NCBI GenBank assembly: GCA_002365175.1 | Contig: DEZK01000002.1 | Location: 62,001-126,000, forward strand | DNA: 64,000 nt | Reading direction: 5' to 3' | Origin: Raskinella chloraquaticus (SeqCode) | Lineage (GTDB): Bacteria; Pseudomonadota; Alphaproteobacteria; Rhizobiales; UBA4765 | Shown here: positions 43,796 through 52,644 of the stretch, in pieces | How positions within the stretch are numbered: position 1 is the first letter of the stretch | Layout of the letters: the number at the start of each line of letters is the position of its first letter | Translations under genes and position numbers: made by a program | Notes under the pieces: generated by a model | The model's input: only the letters and a program-made list of their open reading frames with translations | The model's database searches: none | What the model was told of the DNA's origin: nothing

Positions 43796-45508
43796 ATGGC
43801 AGCGACCGGCAGACCGTGGCAGATGCATTATCCGCCAGGCGTGCGAGCAACGATTGATGCTCCGCCCTACCGGAACCTCGCAGATTTCGCCCGCGACCGC
43901 GCCCGGCATTTCGGCGACGCGACCGCCTTTACCTGCGTTTTGCCCAACGGCATGTCAGGTGCGCTCAGCTTTCGCGAAACTGATCGGCTGGCTGACTGCT
44001 TTGCCGTTTATCTGCGGGAGGTCGCTGGGCTCAAGGCAGGCGACAGGGTGGCGGTGCAAATGCCCAACAGCCTGACCTATCCGGTCGTGGCGCTGGGCAT
44101 TTTCAAAGCCGGCTGCGTGCTGGTCAACGTGAACCCGCTCTATACGGCCGATGAAATGGCGCACACGCTCGCTGATTCGCAGCCGAAGGTGCTGGTGATC
44201 ATCGATCTTTTCGCTGACAAGCTGACTCCGGCGCTGGCGAAAAGCCCGGTGCCGCACGTGGTGATTGCCGGAATTGCCGCGTTTTTTCCCCTGCTGCGCA
44301 AGACCATCGTCGGCATCGTGCAGAAATATGTGAAAAAGCAGGTTCCGCCGGTCGGCGTTCCAGCCATCACCATCGACAGCGCGATCGCCCAGGGTCGCGC
44401 CCGCCATGGCGGCGGTGACCAGCAAATTGCCGCCTATAGTGCGGACGTCAACGGGGATGATCTGGTCTGCCTGCAATACACGGGCGGCACGACGGGGGTG
44501 TCAAAAGCCGCCATGCTCTCCCACGGCAATCTGATCATGAACATGGCCCAGGTCAGCGAGATGATCAGCAGCGGGCTCAAAGAGGGCGAGGAAACAGTTC
44601 TGACCGCGCTGCCGCTCTATCATATCTTTGCCTTCACAGCGAATTTCCTGTGTTTTTACGCGCTTGGCGGCCATAATGTGCTGATCCCCAGCCCGCGCCC
44701 CCTGTCCAATCTGCGCAAGGCCTTCGAGCAGATCCCGATCACCTGGATGACGGGCGTCAACACATTGTTCAACGGCCTGCTGAACGAGGAATGGTTCAAA
44801 TCCAATCCGCCACGAACACTCAAAGGCTCGTCGGCGGGCGGTATGGCGCTTCACAGCGCGGTTGCGGAGCGCTGGACGAAACTGCTGGGAACGCCGGTGA
44901 TTGAAGGTTACGGCCTCAGCGAGGCCTCGCCCGTTCTCACCTTCAACCCGTTCGGGGGCATCAAGGCCGATTCAATCGGTATTCCTATTCCCTCAACCGA
45001 TCTGCGCTGCGTTGACGAGAATGGCAAAGAGGTTGCCCACGGCATGCCCGGTGAAATCATCGCCAAAGGCCCGCAGGTGATGCTTGGCTACTGGCGGCGC
45101 CCTGACGAGACGGCCAATGTGCTTAAAGATGGCTGGCTCTATACCGGCGATATCGGCATCATGGATGATGATGGCTACACACGCATCGTCGACCGCAAGA
45201 AGGACATGATCATCGTCTCGGGCTTCAAGGTGTTCCCCAATGAGGTGGAAGACTGCCTGGCAAAGCTCGACAGCGTGCAGGAGGCCGCCGTCATCGGCGT
45301 GCCGGATGAGGGGACCGGAGAGGCGGTCAAGGCCTTTGTGGTCGCCAAATCCCCGCAGCTTACCAGCGAGGACGTCCGCGCGTTCTGCAAGCAGCACCTG
45401 ACGGCCTACAAGGTGCCGAAGCTGGTGGAGTTCAGGGCCGAGCTGCCCAAATCCAATGTCGGCAAGATCCTGCGCAAGGAATTGCGCCAGCCAGCTGCCG
45501 GACGCTAG
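43796..45508 (+). CDS. fadD: Long-chain fatty acid-CoA ligase
   Basis: A 570-residue AMP-forming ligase that activates fatty acids. The P-loop-like motif LQYTGGTTGVSKAAMLSHGN, LPLYHIFAF, GYGLSEASPVLT, LYTGDIGIMDDDGYTRIVDRKKDMI and the C-terminal Lys in PKSNVGKILRKELR are the standard A-motifs. The ATG at 43796 follows GGGGAGG by six bases; an upstream in-frame ATG gives an unlikely KKGRH extension. Chain-length preference cannot be read. An enoyl-CoA hydratase gene lies a kilobase downstream, consistent with beta-oxidation. Confidence 0.92.
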   Translation: MAATGRPWQMHYPPGVRATIDAPPYRNLADFARDRARHFGDATAFTCVLPNGMSGALSFRETDRLADCFAVYLREVAGLKAGDRVAVQMPNSLTYPVVALGIFKAGCVLVNVNPLYTADEMAHTLADSQPKVLVIIDLFADKLTPALAKSPVPHVVIAGIAAFFPLLRKTIVGIVQKYVKKQVPPVGVPAITIDSAIAQGRARHGGGDQQIAAYSADVNGDDLVCLQYTGGTTGVSKAAMLSHGNLIMNMAQVSEMISSGLKEGEETVLTALPLYHIFAFTANFLCFYALGGHNVLIPSPRPLSNLRKAFEQIPITWMTGVNTLFNGLLNEEWFKSNPPRTLKGSSAGGMALHSAVAERWTKLLGTPVIEGYGLSEASPVLTFNPFGGIKADSIGIPIPSTDLRCVDENGKEVAHGMPGEIIAKGPQVMLGYWRRPDETANVLKDGWLYTGDIGIMDDDGYTRIVDRKKDMIIVSGFKVFPNEVEDCLAKLDSVQEAAVIGVPDEGTGEAVKAFVVAKSPQLTSEDVRAFCKQHLTAYKVPKLVEFRAELPKSNVGKILRKELRQPAAGR

Positions 45509-45571
45509 GCATGACCGCAGGGATGCGGTCGTCCGCGCCGTGCGCTTTCAGGCCCGAGGCCGAAGCGTGCG

Positions 45572-46477
45572 ATGCCTGAGCTACCCGAGGTCGAGACGGT
45601 CATGCGCGGGCTCGCGAGCGCCCTCCAGGGGCAGAAGCTGGTGCGGGTCGAACAGCGTCGCGCCAATCTTCGCCGGCCCTTTCCGCCCGATTTCCGGCAG
45701 AGGCTGGAAGGGCGGCGCATCGAAGCGCTGTCACGCCGCGGCAAGTATATTCTCGCTGATCTCGATGACAGCCAGGTGCTGATCATTCATCTCGGCATGA
45801 CGGGGCGATTCCAGGTCGAGAGCGGCGAGCAAACGAACGGCATGGCCGATTTCTATTATGACGGCCCACGCGACATCCGGCACGATCATGTCGTCTTCCA
45901 TCTCTCCAGCGGGGTGGTGGTCACCTATAATGACGCTCGTCGCTTCGGCTTTATCGACGTGACGGGCAGGAGCGATCTTGACACTCACCCGGCGCTGGCG
46001 AAGCTTGGGGTTGAGCCGCTGGGCAATCGCCTTGATGCGCCGTTTCTGCTGGACGCCGCCGGGCGACGGGCAGCGCCGCTCAAAGCTCTCCTCATGGATC
46101 AGGGCGTGATCGCCGGGCTTGGCAATATCTACGCCAGCGAAGCCTTGTTCCGGGCCAGGCTCCATCCCGAACGGGCGGCCTCGAGCCTGAAGGCGCCGGA
46201 AGCCTTGCTCCTGGTGCGAGAGATCAAGGCCGTGCTGCACGAGGCGATCGCGGCCGGCGGGTCGACACTGCGCGATTTCACCCACGCCAACGGCGCGAGT
46301 GGCGATTTTCAGGAACGCTTTTTTGTTTATGATCGTGAAGGCCAACCTTGTGCCGTTTGCAGGACGCCGATCCTGCGGCTGGTTCAAGGCGGGCGCTCGA
46401 CCTTCTTCTGTTCCCGCTGCCAGCCGCGCCGGCCGGCACGCCTGCGCTCTCACCTGATCCCGCGGAGTTCGCCATGA
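45572..46477 (+). CDS. mutM: Formamidopyrimidine-DNA glycosylase
   Basis: A 301-residue base-excision repair enzyme removing 8-oxoguanine. The N-terminal MPELPEVETVMRGL provides the catalytic Pro2 and Glu3; HLGMTGRFQV and NDARRFGFID hold DNA-contact residues; the C-terminal zinc finger is CAVCRTPILRLVQGGRSTFFCSRCQ (four Cys). The length is slightly above the 270-290 usual, owing to a short tail. The stop overlaps the enoyl-CoA hydratase start by four bases (ATGA). Confidence 0.97.
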   Translation: MPELPEVETVMRGLASALQGQKLVRVEQRRANLRRPFPPDFRQRLEGRRIEALSRRGKYILADLDDSQVLIIHLGMTGRFQVESGEQTNGMADFYYDGPRDIRHDHVVFHLSSGVVVTYNDARRFGFIDVTGRSDLDTHPALAKLGVEPLGNRLDAPFLLDAAGRRAAPLKALLMDQGVIAGLGNIYASEALFRARLHPERAASSLKAPEALLLVREIKAVLHEAIAAGGSTLRDFTHANGASGDFQERFFVYDREGQPCAVCRTPILRLVQGGRSTFFCSRCQPRRPARLRSHLIPRSSP

Positions 46478-47247
46478 CATATGAAACGCTGCTTGTTGCG
46501 ACCCATGGGCGGGTCGGCCTCATCACCCTGAACCGGCCGAAAGCGCTCAATGCGCTGAGCCCGCAGCTCATTGGCGAGCTGGGGGCAGCGCTTGCCGCCT
46601 TCGAGGCTGATGAGGCTATCGGCGCCATGGTGATGACCGGATCGGACAAAGCCTTTGCGGCAGGGGCCGATATCAAGGCGATGGCGACAAAGAGTTTCCA
46701 GGAGGTGTTCCGCGAAGATCTCTTCGCCAATTGGGACGGGGTGGCGCGCGCCCGCAAGCCGGTGATTGCAGCGGTGGCGGGTTTTGCGCTGGGAGGCGGG
46801 TGCGAACTGGCGATGATGTGCGATTTCATCATCGCGGCCGACACGGCGCGCTTCGGCCAGCCGGAAATCAATATCGGCCTCATCCCGGGGGCAGGTGGCA
46901 CGCAAAGGCTGGCGCGCTTCATCGGCAAGGCGAAAACCATGGATCTGTGCCTCACCGGGCGCTTGATGGACGCAACCGAGGCCGAGCGTTGCGGCCTTGT
47001 CTCGCGCGTCGTCCCGGCGAGCGAATTGATGACAACAGCCCTCGCCGCGGCTGAGACCATCGCCTCGAAATCGCTCATTTCGGCGATGCTGGCGAAAGAA
47101 GCCGTCAATCGCGCCTATGAAACACCCCTTGCCGAGGGCCTGCGTTTCGAACGCCGTGCCTGCCTGTCGCTTTTTGCAACCGACGACCAGAAGGAGGGAA
47201 TGGCGGCCTTTATCGATAAAAGAGCGCCGAAATTTAAGCAAAACTGA
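46474..47247 (+). CDS. Enoyl-CoA hydratase
   Basis: A 257-residue crotonase-family enzyme. GRVGLITLNRPKALNALSP, the oxyanion-hole block FAAGADIKAMA and GGGCELAMMCDFIIAA with the first catalytic Glu, and GQPEINIGLIPGAGGTQRL with the second Glu are as in short-chain enoyl-CoA hydratase (EchA/FadB-like), adding water to enoyl-CoA in beta-oxidation. Translationally coupled to mutM. Confidence 0.93.
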   Translation: MTYETLLVATHGRVGLITLNRPKALNALSPQLIGELGAALAAFEADEAIGAMVMTGSDKAFAAGADIKAMATKSFQEVFREDLFANWDGVARARKPVIAAVAGFALGGGCELAMMCDFIIAADTARFGQPEINIGLIPGAGGTQRLARFIGKAKTMDLCLTGRLMDATEAERCGLVSRVVPASELMTTALAAAETIASKSLISAMLAKEAVNRAYETPLAEGLRFERRACLSLFATDDQKEGMAAFIDKRAPKFKQN

Positions 47248-47418
47248 CAAGATTTGCCGTAGCAACGCAATGCAGATTGACGCCACGCGCGGCCAAGGCT
47301 ATAGAGCCGCCCTTGCCATGCTGCAGCGCCGATCCGGCGATCGGCATGGTGTTTGACCACTCAGCATTTGACATGACAGCAGGCGGGCGCGGTGTCGTCC
47401 CGTTTCAGGAACGGACAG

Positions 47419-47679
47419 ATGGCCAATACCAGCTCAGCCCAAAAAATGGTACGCAAGATTGCCAAGCGCACGGCAGTCAATCGTGATCGTCGCGGACGCA
47501 TGCGTACCTTCGTGAAGAAGGTTGAAGAAGCGATCGCAGCAGGCAACAAGCCGGCGGCGGAAGCAGCTCTCCGGCTCGCAGAGCCTCAACTCCTGCGATC
47601 AGCGCAGAACGGGATCATTCACAAGAACACAGCCTCGCGCAAAGTGTCGCGCCTGACGCGGGCAGTTCGCGCGCTCTGA
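47419..47679 (+). CDS. rpsT: 30S ribosomal protein S20
   Basis: An 86-residue basic helical protein, normal S20 length. MANTSSAQKMVRKIAKRTAVN, RRGRMRTFVKKVEEAIAAG and the end NTASRKVSRLTRAVRAL are typical. The ATG at 47419 has AGGA eight bases upstream. It lies on the same strand before dnaA, as in Caulobacter and many Rhizobiales, with a terminator hairpin after it. Confidence 0.97.
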   Translation: MANTSSAQKMVRKIAKRTAVNRDRRGRMRTFVKKVEEAIAAGNKPAAEAALRLAEPQLLRSAQNGIIHKNTASRKVSRLTRAVRAL

Positions 47680-47725
47680 GATCTGCGCGAGCGATCGCAC
47701 CCACATATCTGACCACGCTGTTTCG

Positions 47726-47776
47726 GCCGCTCCTGCCCTGTCATCTGACAGATGCTTGAGCGGCTGATTTTGTTTT
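47726..47776 (+). terminator. Rho-independent terminator of rpsT
   Basis: Outer stem GCCGCTC (47726-47732) / GAGCGGC (47758-47764) enclosing an inner palindrome CTGTCA-TC-TGACAG, followed by TGATTTTGTTTT. It lies about 45 bases after the rpsT stop. Confidence 0.75.
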
Positions 47777-48551
47777 CCCGGCAAAGGTTCATTGAATCAA
47801 AACAGAAAAAACGAAGGATCGAACGGATACCAGGGGAGATTCCACCGAATTTTTTTGTGACAATTTCCCGTCAAAAAAAAATTCGTTGATTCAACGTCTT
47901 ACGACTAGGACGTTTGATGACACCGCAGATGCAGCAAGCGCACGCCATTCGGTAATGAGACTATTTCCAAATTTTGTCGGTTCAATTGTGCCGGTTGCCA
48001 AGCGGACAAATGTCCGAATCTGTTTGGCAAACAACGTTATTTTTCCCTGAAGGGCGAGAGCGGGGAAATCATGTGCGCGACGCACGCCAGCGCGGGACTC
48101 ATTTTCCTACCAACTTCCTTGCGCGCTCCGGCTGGATATGTTTCTTTCAATTGGCTCGGGGGCGGGTTGAAACGGCAGTCTTTGTTTCAGCGTTTTTAGA
48201 TGAAATCGGGGCGTAAGATGACAAATAGAATGCTCGTTGAATGCAGGTCATTTTTTTGTAACAATAATTTATTCAACCAGGAATTAAATGCTGGAAGAAT
48301 ACATTAATTTCTTTCGTTCCGCCTCTTAAATACATCCCGATGCAGAGATGTATTATTTATCTAGTCTAGATTACCATTTGGAAGAGAGTTACACTGAGAT
48401 GAATAAGCAGGCGCTTCCCTGGTATGACCATGCCGCTCACCGCCAACCTGCCCGTCGATATCAGCTGGCATGTTCAGGTTCGACAAACACGGTCCAGTAG
48501 TCGCCACAGATCTGGCGATCGCACAGTCCACCGACTCATCGGGAAACAATT
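47777..48551. promoter_or_regulatory. AT-rich, palindrome-bearing spacer before dnaA (dnaA regulatory region, possible origin-like DNA)
   Basis: About 775 bases with clearly lower GC than the flanking genes, including runs such as AATTTTTTTG and ATTTTTTTG. It has several perfect palindromes: CGTTGA-T-TCAACG at 47884-47896; CGGACA-AA-TGTCCG at 48003-48016 nested inside TTGCCAA (47995-48001) / TTGGCAA (48024-48030); and AATACATC / GATGTATT at 48329-48354. No exact TTATCCACA DnaA box was found, only partial ones such as TTGTCACA near 47860. It must contain the dnaA promoter; a role in origin function is unproven. Confidence 0.5.
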
Positions 48552-50117
48552 ATGAAATCGGAACATGAAGTGCGCGCTCATCGTGCGCCGCAGAATGGTT
48601 TTGTCTCGCTTGCTGCCGCTGCTGCGCCCTTTGGCGGTGCGGCGCTGCATAATCCAGCGCCCTCTTGCGCGCGCTCAACGCCGGTGAAGCCCCTTCCGCC
48701 ATCAGCGCCGGAGATGGCGCCTCACGATGTGTGGGAGCGCGTGCGGGTGCACTTGCGCAAGGCCATTGGTGACGACAAATTCATCAGCTGGTTCGGCGAA
48801 GCGAATTTCGAGGGCCTGGTCGACCAGTCCGTCGTGTTGTCGGTGTCGACCAAATTCCTGCGCTCGTGGATCCGCAACAACTACACCGATATTCTGCTGA
48901 GCCTTTTCTGCGCCGAGGGGCTCGATGCGCGAAAGCTCGACGTCGTGGAGCGTGGCTCTGTCGTCACCTCGCGCATCAGCGTCGCGGAGCCGGTTGTTCT
49001 CGGTGATGGCGCGCGGCGGGCTGACGAGTGCGCGATTGCCGCCCCTGCCCGCGCCGCTGCCGAGGGCAGCGACAGCCTGGGAGCCAACCCGGACAAGAAA
49101 CTCACTTTTGGCAGTTTCATGGTCGGCCAATCGAATATCGTTGCCCACGCCGCCGCCTCGCGCATTGCCCAGTCGCTCGACCATGTTCAATTCAATCCGC
49201 TCTATATTTATGGCAGCGTTGGTCTGGGAAAAACGCATCTTCTGCACGCGCTCGCGCATGCCGCAAAAGAAAGCGGAAAGCGGGTTCTTTACCTCACCGC
49301 CGAGGGTTTCCGCTTCGGATTTCTGAAGGCACTGACCAATCGCTCGGCGGCAGCGGCCTTCAAGGAGACGATGCGCGGGTTTGATCTGCTGCTGATCGAT
49401 GATCTGCAGTTTCTGCAGGGAAAGCACACCGAGGCCGAATTCGGCCATACGCTCAACGCTTTGCTTGATGGCTCGCGGCAGGTAGTCGTCGCCTGCGACC
49501 GGCGGCCGGCGGACCTTGAGACCTTCGACGAGCGCCTGCGCTCGCGGCTGGGTGGCGGCCTGATGGTGCAGATCAGCCTGCCCGAGGAGAGCCTGCGCCG
49601 CAACATTCTGCTGGCCAAGGCTGACCTCGAACGCCAGCGCTATCCCGAGCTTCAGGTACCCGATGGCGTCATCAGCTTCATGGCCCGGTCGGTTGACAGC
49701 AATGGCCGCGACCTTGAAGGCGCGCTGCATCGCCTTGTCCATTACCATCAGCTCAGCCGCACGCCGATCACGGTTGATATGGCAGAAGACATCATGCGCG
49801 GCTTTGTCCGGGCGCGCGATCCCAAGCGCGTCAAGATCGAAGACATCATCCGCATGAGCGCCAAATTCTATGCCATTTCAAGAAATGACCTGCTGTCGAG
49901 CCGGCGCACGCGCAATGTGGTGCTGCCGCGCCAGATTGCCATGTATCTGGCAAAGACCATGACCCCGCGATCCCTGCCGGAAATTGGCGGGCGCTTCGGC
50001 AATCGTGATCACACGACGGTGCTGCATGCGGTGCGCAAGATCGAAAACATGCTGAAGGGCGATGTGCAACTCGCCAATGATCTCGATATGCTGCGCCAGA
50101 TGATCCTGGAGGCGTGA
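48552..50117 (+). CDS. dnaA: Chromosomal replication initiator protein DnaA
   Basis: A 521-residue AAA+ initiator. Domain I (about 56-130) includes WERVRVHLRKAIGDDKFISWFG, preceded by a roughly 55-residue Ala/Pro-rich extension. A linker (130-180), then AAA+ domain III with Walker A GSVGLGKTH (221-229) and Walker B LLLIDDLQFL. Domain IV has the DNA-binding signature GNRDHTTVLHAVRKIE. DnaA-ATP opens the origin. It is followed by dnaN, recF and gyrB, the classical replication block. Confidence 0.97.
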   Translation: MKSEHEVRAHRAPQNGFVSLAAAAAPFGGAALHNPAPSCARSTPVKPLPPSAPEMAPHDVWERVRVHLRKAIGDDKFISWFGEANFEGLVDQSVVLSVSTKFLRSWIRNNYTDILLSLFCAEGLDARKLDVVERGSVVTSRISVAEPVVLGDGARRADECAIAAPARAAAEGSDSLGANPDKKLTFGSFMVGQSNIVAHAAASRIAQSLDHVQFNPLYIYGSVGLGKTHLLHALAHAAKESGKRVLYLTAEGFRFGFLKALTNRSAAAAFKETMRGFDLLLIDDLQFLQGKHTEAEFGHTLNALLDGSRQVVVACDRRPADLETFDERLRSRLGGGLMVQISLPEESLRRNILLAKADLERQRYPELQVPDGVISFMARSVDSNGRDLEGALHRLVHYHQLSRTPITVDMAEDIMRGFVRARDPKRVKIEDIIRMSAKFYAISRNDLLSSRRTRNVVLPRQIAMYLAKTMTPRSLPEIGGRFGNRDHTTVLHAVRKIENMLKGDVQLANDLDMLRQMILEA

Positions 50118-50245
50118 AGCCCGGGCGCGCCTGATGCCGCGTGGCGCTGTGGGGTGGCTTGCGTTCACGCGACAATCGGGTCAAATACGGGGGCGGCGTT
50201 CCGGGTAATTTCCGTGATCGCCAACGTTATGATCGGATAGAATTC

Positions 50246-51364
50246 ATGCGAGTCAGTCTCGAACGCGCAGCCTTGTTCAAAACCCTCTCCCACGTGCAGC
50301 GGGTCGTTGAACGGCGCAATACCATTCCCATTCTGTCCAACGTGCTGGTGCGCGCTGCCCAGGGACGCATCGAGTTCAAGGCGACGGATCTTGATATCGA
50401 ACTGGTGGAATCCCTGCCAGCCGATGTGGCGAGCGCCGGGGCGACGACCGTTCCTGCCCATCTCTTCCACGATATCGTCCGCAAATTGCCCGATGGCGCG
50501 CAGGTCAGCCTTGACCTTGGCGCGGACCAGTCGGCGATGATCCTGCGGGCCTCACGCTCGCGCTTTCAACTGCAGGTGCTGCCGGAAAGCGATTTTCCCG
50601 ACCTGTCGGCCAGTGATTTCTCGCATCGCTTCGCGCTGACCGCGAAGGATCTGAAAGCCCTGATCGACAAGACGGAATTTGCCATCTCGTCCGAAGAGAC
50701 CCGCTACTATCTCAATGGTATCTATCTCCATCTGGTTGATATCCAGGGCGCCGCGATGTTGCGGGCGGTGGCAACCGATGGCCATCGCCTGGCGCAGATG
50801 CAGATGGCGGCACCGGCTGGCAGCGCCGGCATGCCGGGCGTCATCATCCCGCGCAAGACGGTCAATGAGGTCCTGCGCCTCATCGAGGATGCCAGCGCCG
50901 AGGTGGGGGTTGAGATTTCGCTCACCAAGATTCGCTTCATGATCGGTTCGGTTGTCTTGACCTCGAAGCTGATCGACGGGACGTTTCCTGACTATGCGCG
51001 GGTGATCCCGGTTGGCAATGACAAGAAACTGGTGATCGACCGCCGGCAATTTGCCGCTGCCGTTGACCGCGTCTCGACGATTGCCTCGGAACGTGGCCGG
51101 GCGGTCAAGCTGTCGCTGTCGAGCGGCAAGCTGATGCTTACCGTCACCAACCCTGATTCCGGCTCGGCCACCGAGGAGGTCGAGGTCGACTACAGCGCCG
51201 AACCGCTCGATATCGGCTTCAATGCCCGTTATCTGCTCGACATCGCGGAGCGCCTGCAGGACGAGAATGCGGTGTTCATGCTCGCTGATCCGGGTTCGCC
51301 GACGCTCATCCATGAGGCGACAGGAAGTGGTGCCCTCTACGTGCTGATGCCGATGCGGGTGTGA
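50246..51364 (+). CDS. dnaN: DNA polymerase III beta subunit (sliding clamp)
   Basis: A 372-residue processivity clamp made of three similar domains; start MRVSLERAALFKTLSHVQRV, central FAISSEETRYYLNGIYLH and C-terminal ATGSGALYVLMPMRV with the MP-x-R end. Dimer rings hold polymerase and Hda/MutS partners on DNA. The ATG at 50246 gives the normal start; longer forms are not family-like. The stop overlaps the recF GTG by four bases. Confidence 0.97.
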   Translation: MRVSLERAALFKTLSHVQRVVERRNTIPILSNVLVRAAQGRIEFKATDLDIELVESLPADVASAGATTVPAHLFHDIVRKLPDGAQVSLDLGADQSAMILRASRSRFQLQVLPESDFPDLSASDFSHRFALTAKDLKALIDKTEFAISSEETRYYLNGIYLHLVDIQGAAMLRAVATDGHRLAQMQMAAPAGSAGMPGVIIPRKTVNEVLRLIEDASAEVGVEISLTKIRFMIGSVVLTSKLIDGTFPDYARVIPVGNDKKLVIDRRQFAAAVDRVSTIASERGRAVKLSLSSGKLMLTVTNPDSGSATEEVEVDYSAEPLDIGFNARYLLDIAERLQDENAVFMLADPGSPTLIHEATGSGALYVLMPMRV

Positions 51365-52515
51365 CGGGACGAGCGCCACAAGGGCTGCGACGCCTCAGCC
51401 TTGTTGATTTCCGGTCCTATCCGCAGGTGAGCGTCGAGACGCAATCCCGCTGCTGTGCCCTCATTGGCGATAACGGAGCGGGGAAAACCAATCTTCTCGA
51501 AGCGATTTCGCTGTTCACACCGGGGCGCGGACTGCGCCGGATCGAGTTGGCGGCGATGGCGCGCCAGAACGGCGCCGGCGGCTTTGCGGTGGCGCTTGAA
51601 CTGGCACGCGGCGAGGACGGGCTTGATGGCAGACAGCTTGGTGTCGGTTTGTTGCCAGCCGATGGCGAGGGGCGGCGGCAGCGGCAAAGCCGCATTGACG
51701 GCGCCGAGGCCGGCTCGGCGGCAGCCTTTGCCGATCATATCCGCATTGTCTGGCTCACGCCGGATATGGACGGGCTGTTTCGCGGGGCGGCCGGGGATCG
51801 GCGGCGGTTTCTTGACCGCCTCGTCCTGGGGGTGGATGCGGCCCATGCCGCCCGCACGAACGCGCTTGAGCGGGCGTTGCGCCAGCGCAACCGCATCCTT
51901 GAGGACCATGCGCAGGATCATGTGTGGCTCGAAGCGACAGAACGTGAAATCGCCGAATACGGCATCGCGGTCGCCAGCGCCCGCGCGCTGACCGTCGCCC
52001 GCCTGTCGGCCCTCATCACCGAGCGTCGAGATGAGGCCTCGCCCTTTCCAGCCGCCGGGCTGGCGCTTGCAGGGGATATCGACCGCCTTCTTGCCGAGCA
52101 TGGTCCGCAAGATGGAGAAGTGCGCTACCGCCACCTGCTGCGCTCCACGCGAGCGCGCGACAGGGCGGCGGGGCGCACACTTCTGGGGCCCCAGGCGAGC
52201 GAATTGATGGTCCGCCATCTCGATCGCGACATTGCGGCAGCGCAGGGCTCAACGGGAGAACAGAAAGCCCTGCTGATCGCCCTCATCCTCGCCCAGGCGC
52301 GCCTCATTCGCCGCGTCAGCGGCATTGCTCCCCTCCTGCTGCTGGATGAGGTCGCCGCCCATCTCGACCCGCGCCGGCGCGCTGCCCTCTACCGCGAAAT
52401 CGACGATATCGGCGGGCAGGTATGGATGACGGGAACCGAGGCCGGTCTGTTTGCCGATATGGCGGCGGGAAGCGAGCGTTTCCTGGTCGCCGGCGGGATG
52501 ATCGAGCGCCTGTAA
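51361..52515 (+). CDS. recF: DNA replication and repair protein RecF
   Basis: A 384-residue SMC-like ATPase acting in RecFOR gap repair. N-terminal LRRLSLVDFRSYPQVSVE and Walker A GDNGAGKT (36-43), FSTGEQKALLIALILAQ-like signature (STGEQKALLIALILAQARL) and Walker B LLLLDEVAAHLD are visible. The start is a GTG inside the dnaN stop (GTGA), indicating coupling. Normal length. Confidence 0.96.
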   Translation: MTGRAPQGLRRLSLVDFRSYPQVSVETQSRCCALIGDNGAGKTNLLEAISLFTPGRGLRRIELAAMARQNGAGGFAVALELARGEDGLDGRQLGVGLLPADGEGRRQRQSRIDGAEAGSAAAFADHIRIVWLTPDMDGLFRGAAGDRRRFLDRLVLGVDAAHAARTNALERALRQRNRILEDHAQDHVWLEATEREIAEYGIAVASARALTVARLSALITERRDEASPFPAAGLALAGDIDRLLAEHGPQDGEVRYRHLLRSTRARDRAAGRTLLGPQASELMVRHLDRDIAAAQGSTGEQKALLIALILAQARLIRRVSGIAPLLLLDEVAAHLDPRRRAALYREIDDIGGQVWMTGTEAGLFADMAAGSERFLVAGGMIERL

Positions 52516-52644
52516 ACCGCCAATGCCACCTGCCTTGGCAAGCCACTGAAATTATTACTGAAAGATTGGGCGATTTTGCATGAAATCACCGCATTTAGGG
52601 CCTATATTGCCCGTCACGAATCAGTCGCAAAAAGCCGAAAATTG

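Noticed and set aside
47974..48216. An 80-codon plus-strand frame in the rpsT-dnaA spacer
   Set aside because: No good ribosome binding site, no recognisable motif, AT-rich surrounding DNA and overlap with palindromes; likely chance.
47680..48551. A definite chromosomal origin (oriC)
   Set aside because: No exact DnaA boxes or clear cluster of near matches was seen; being next to dnaA is not enough, since alphaproteobacterial origins often lie elsewhere.
48702..49748. A 348-codon minus-strand open frame inside dnaA
   Set aside because: Composition and lack of any recognised motif fit an antisense shadow of DnaA.
52516..52644. A gyrB promoter (TTGCAT ... TATATT)
   Set aside because: The spacing of about 21 bases is too long for a standard promoter and no better pair was evident.
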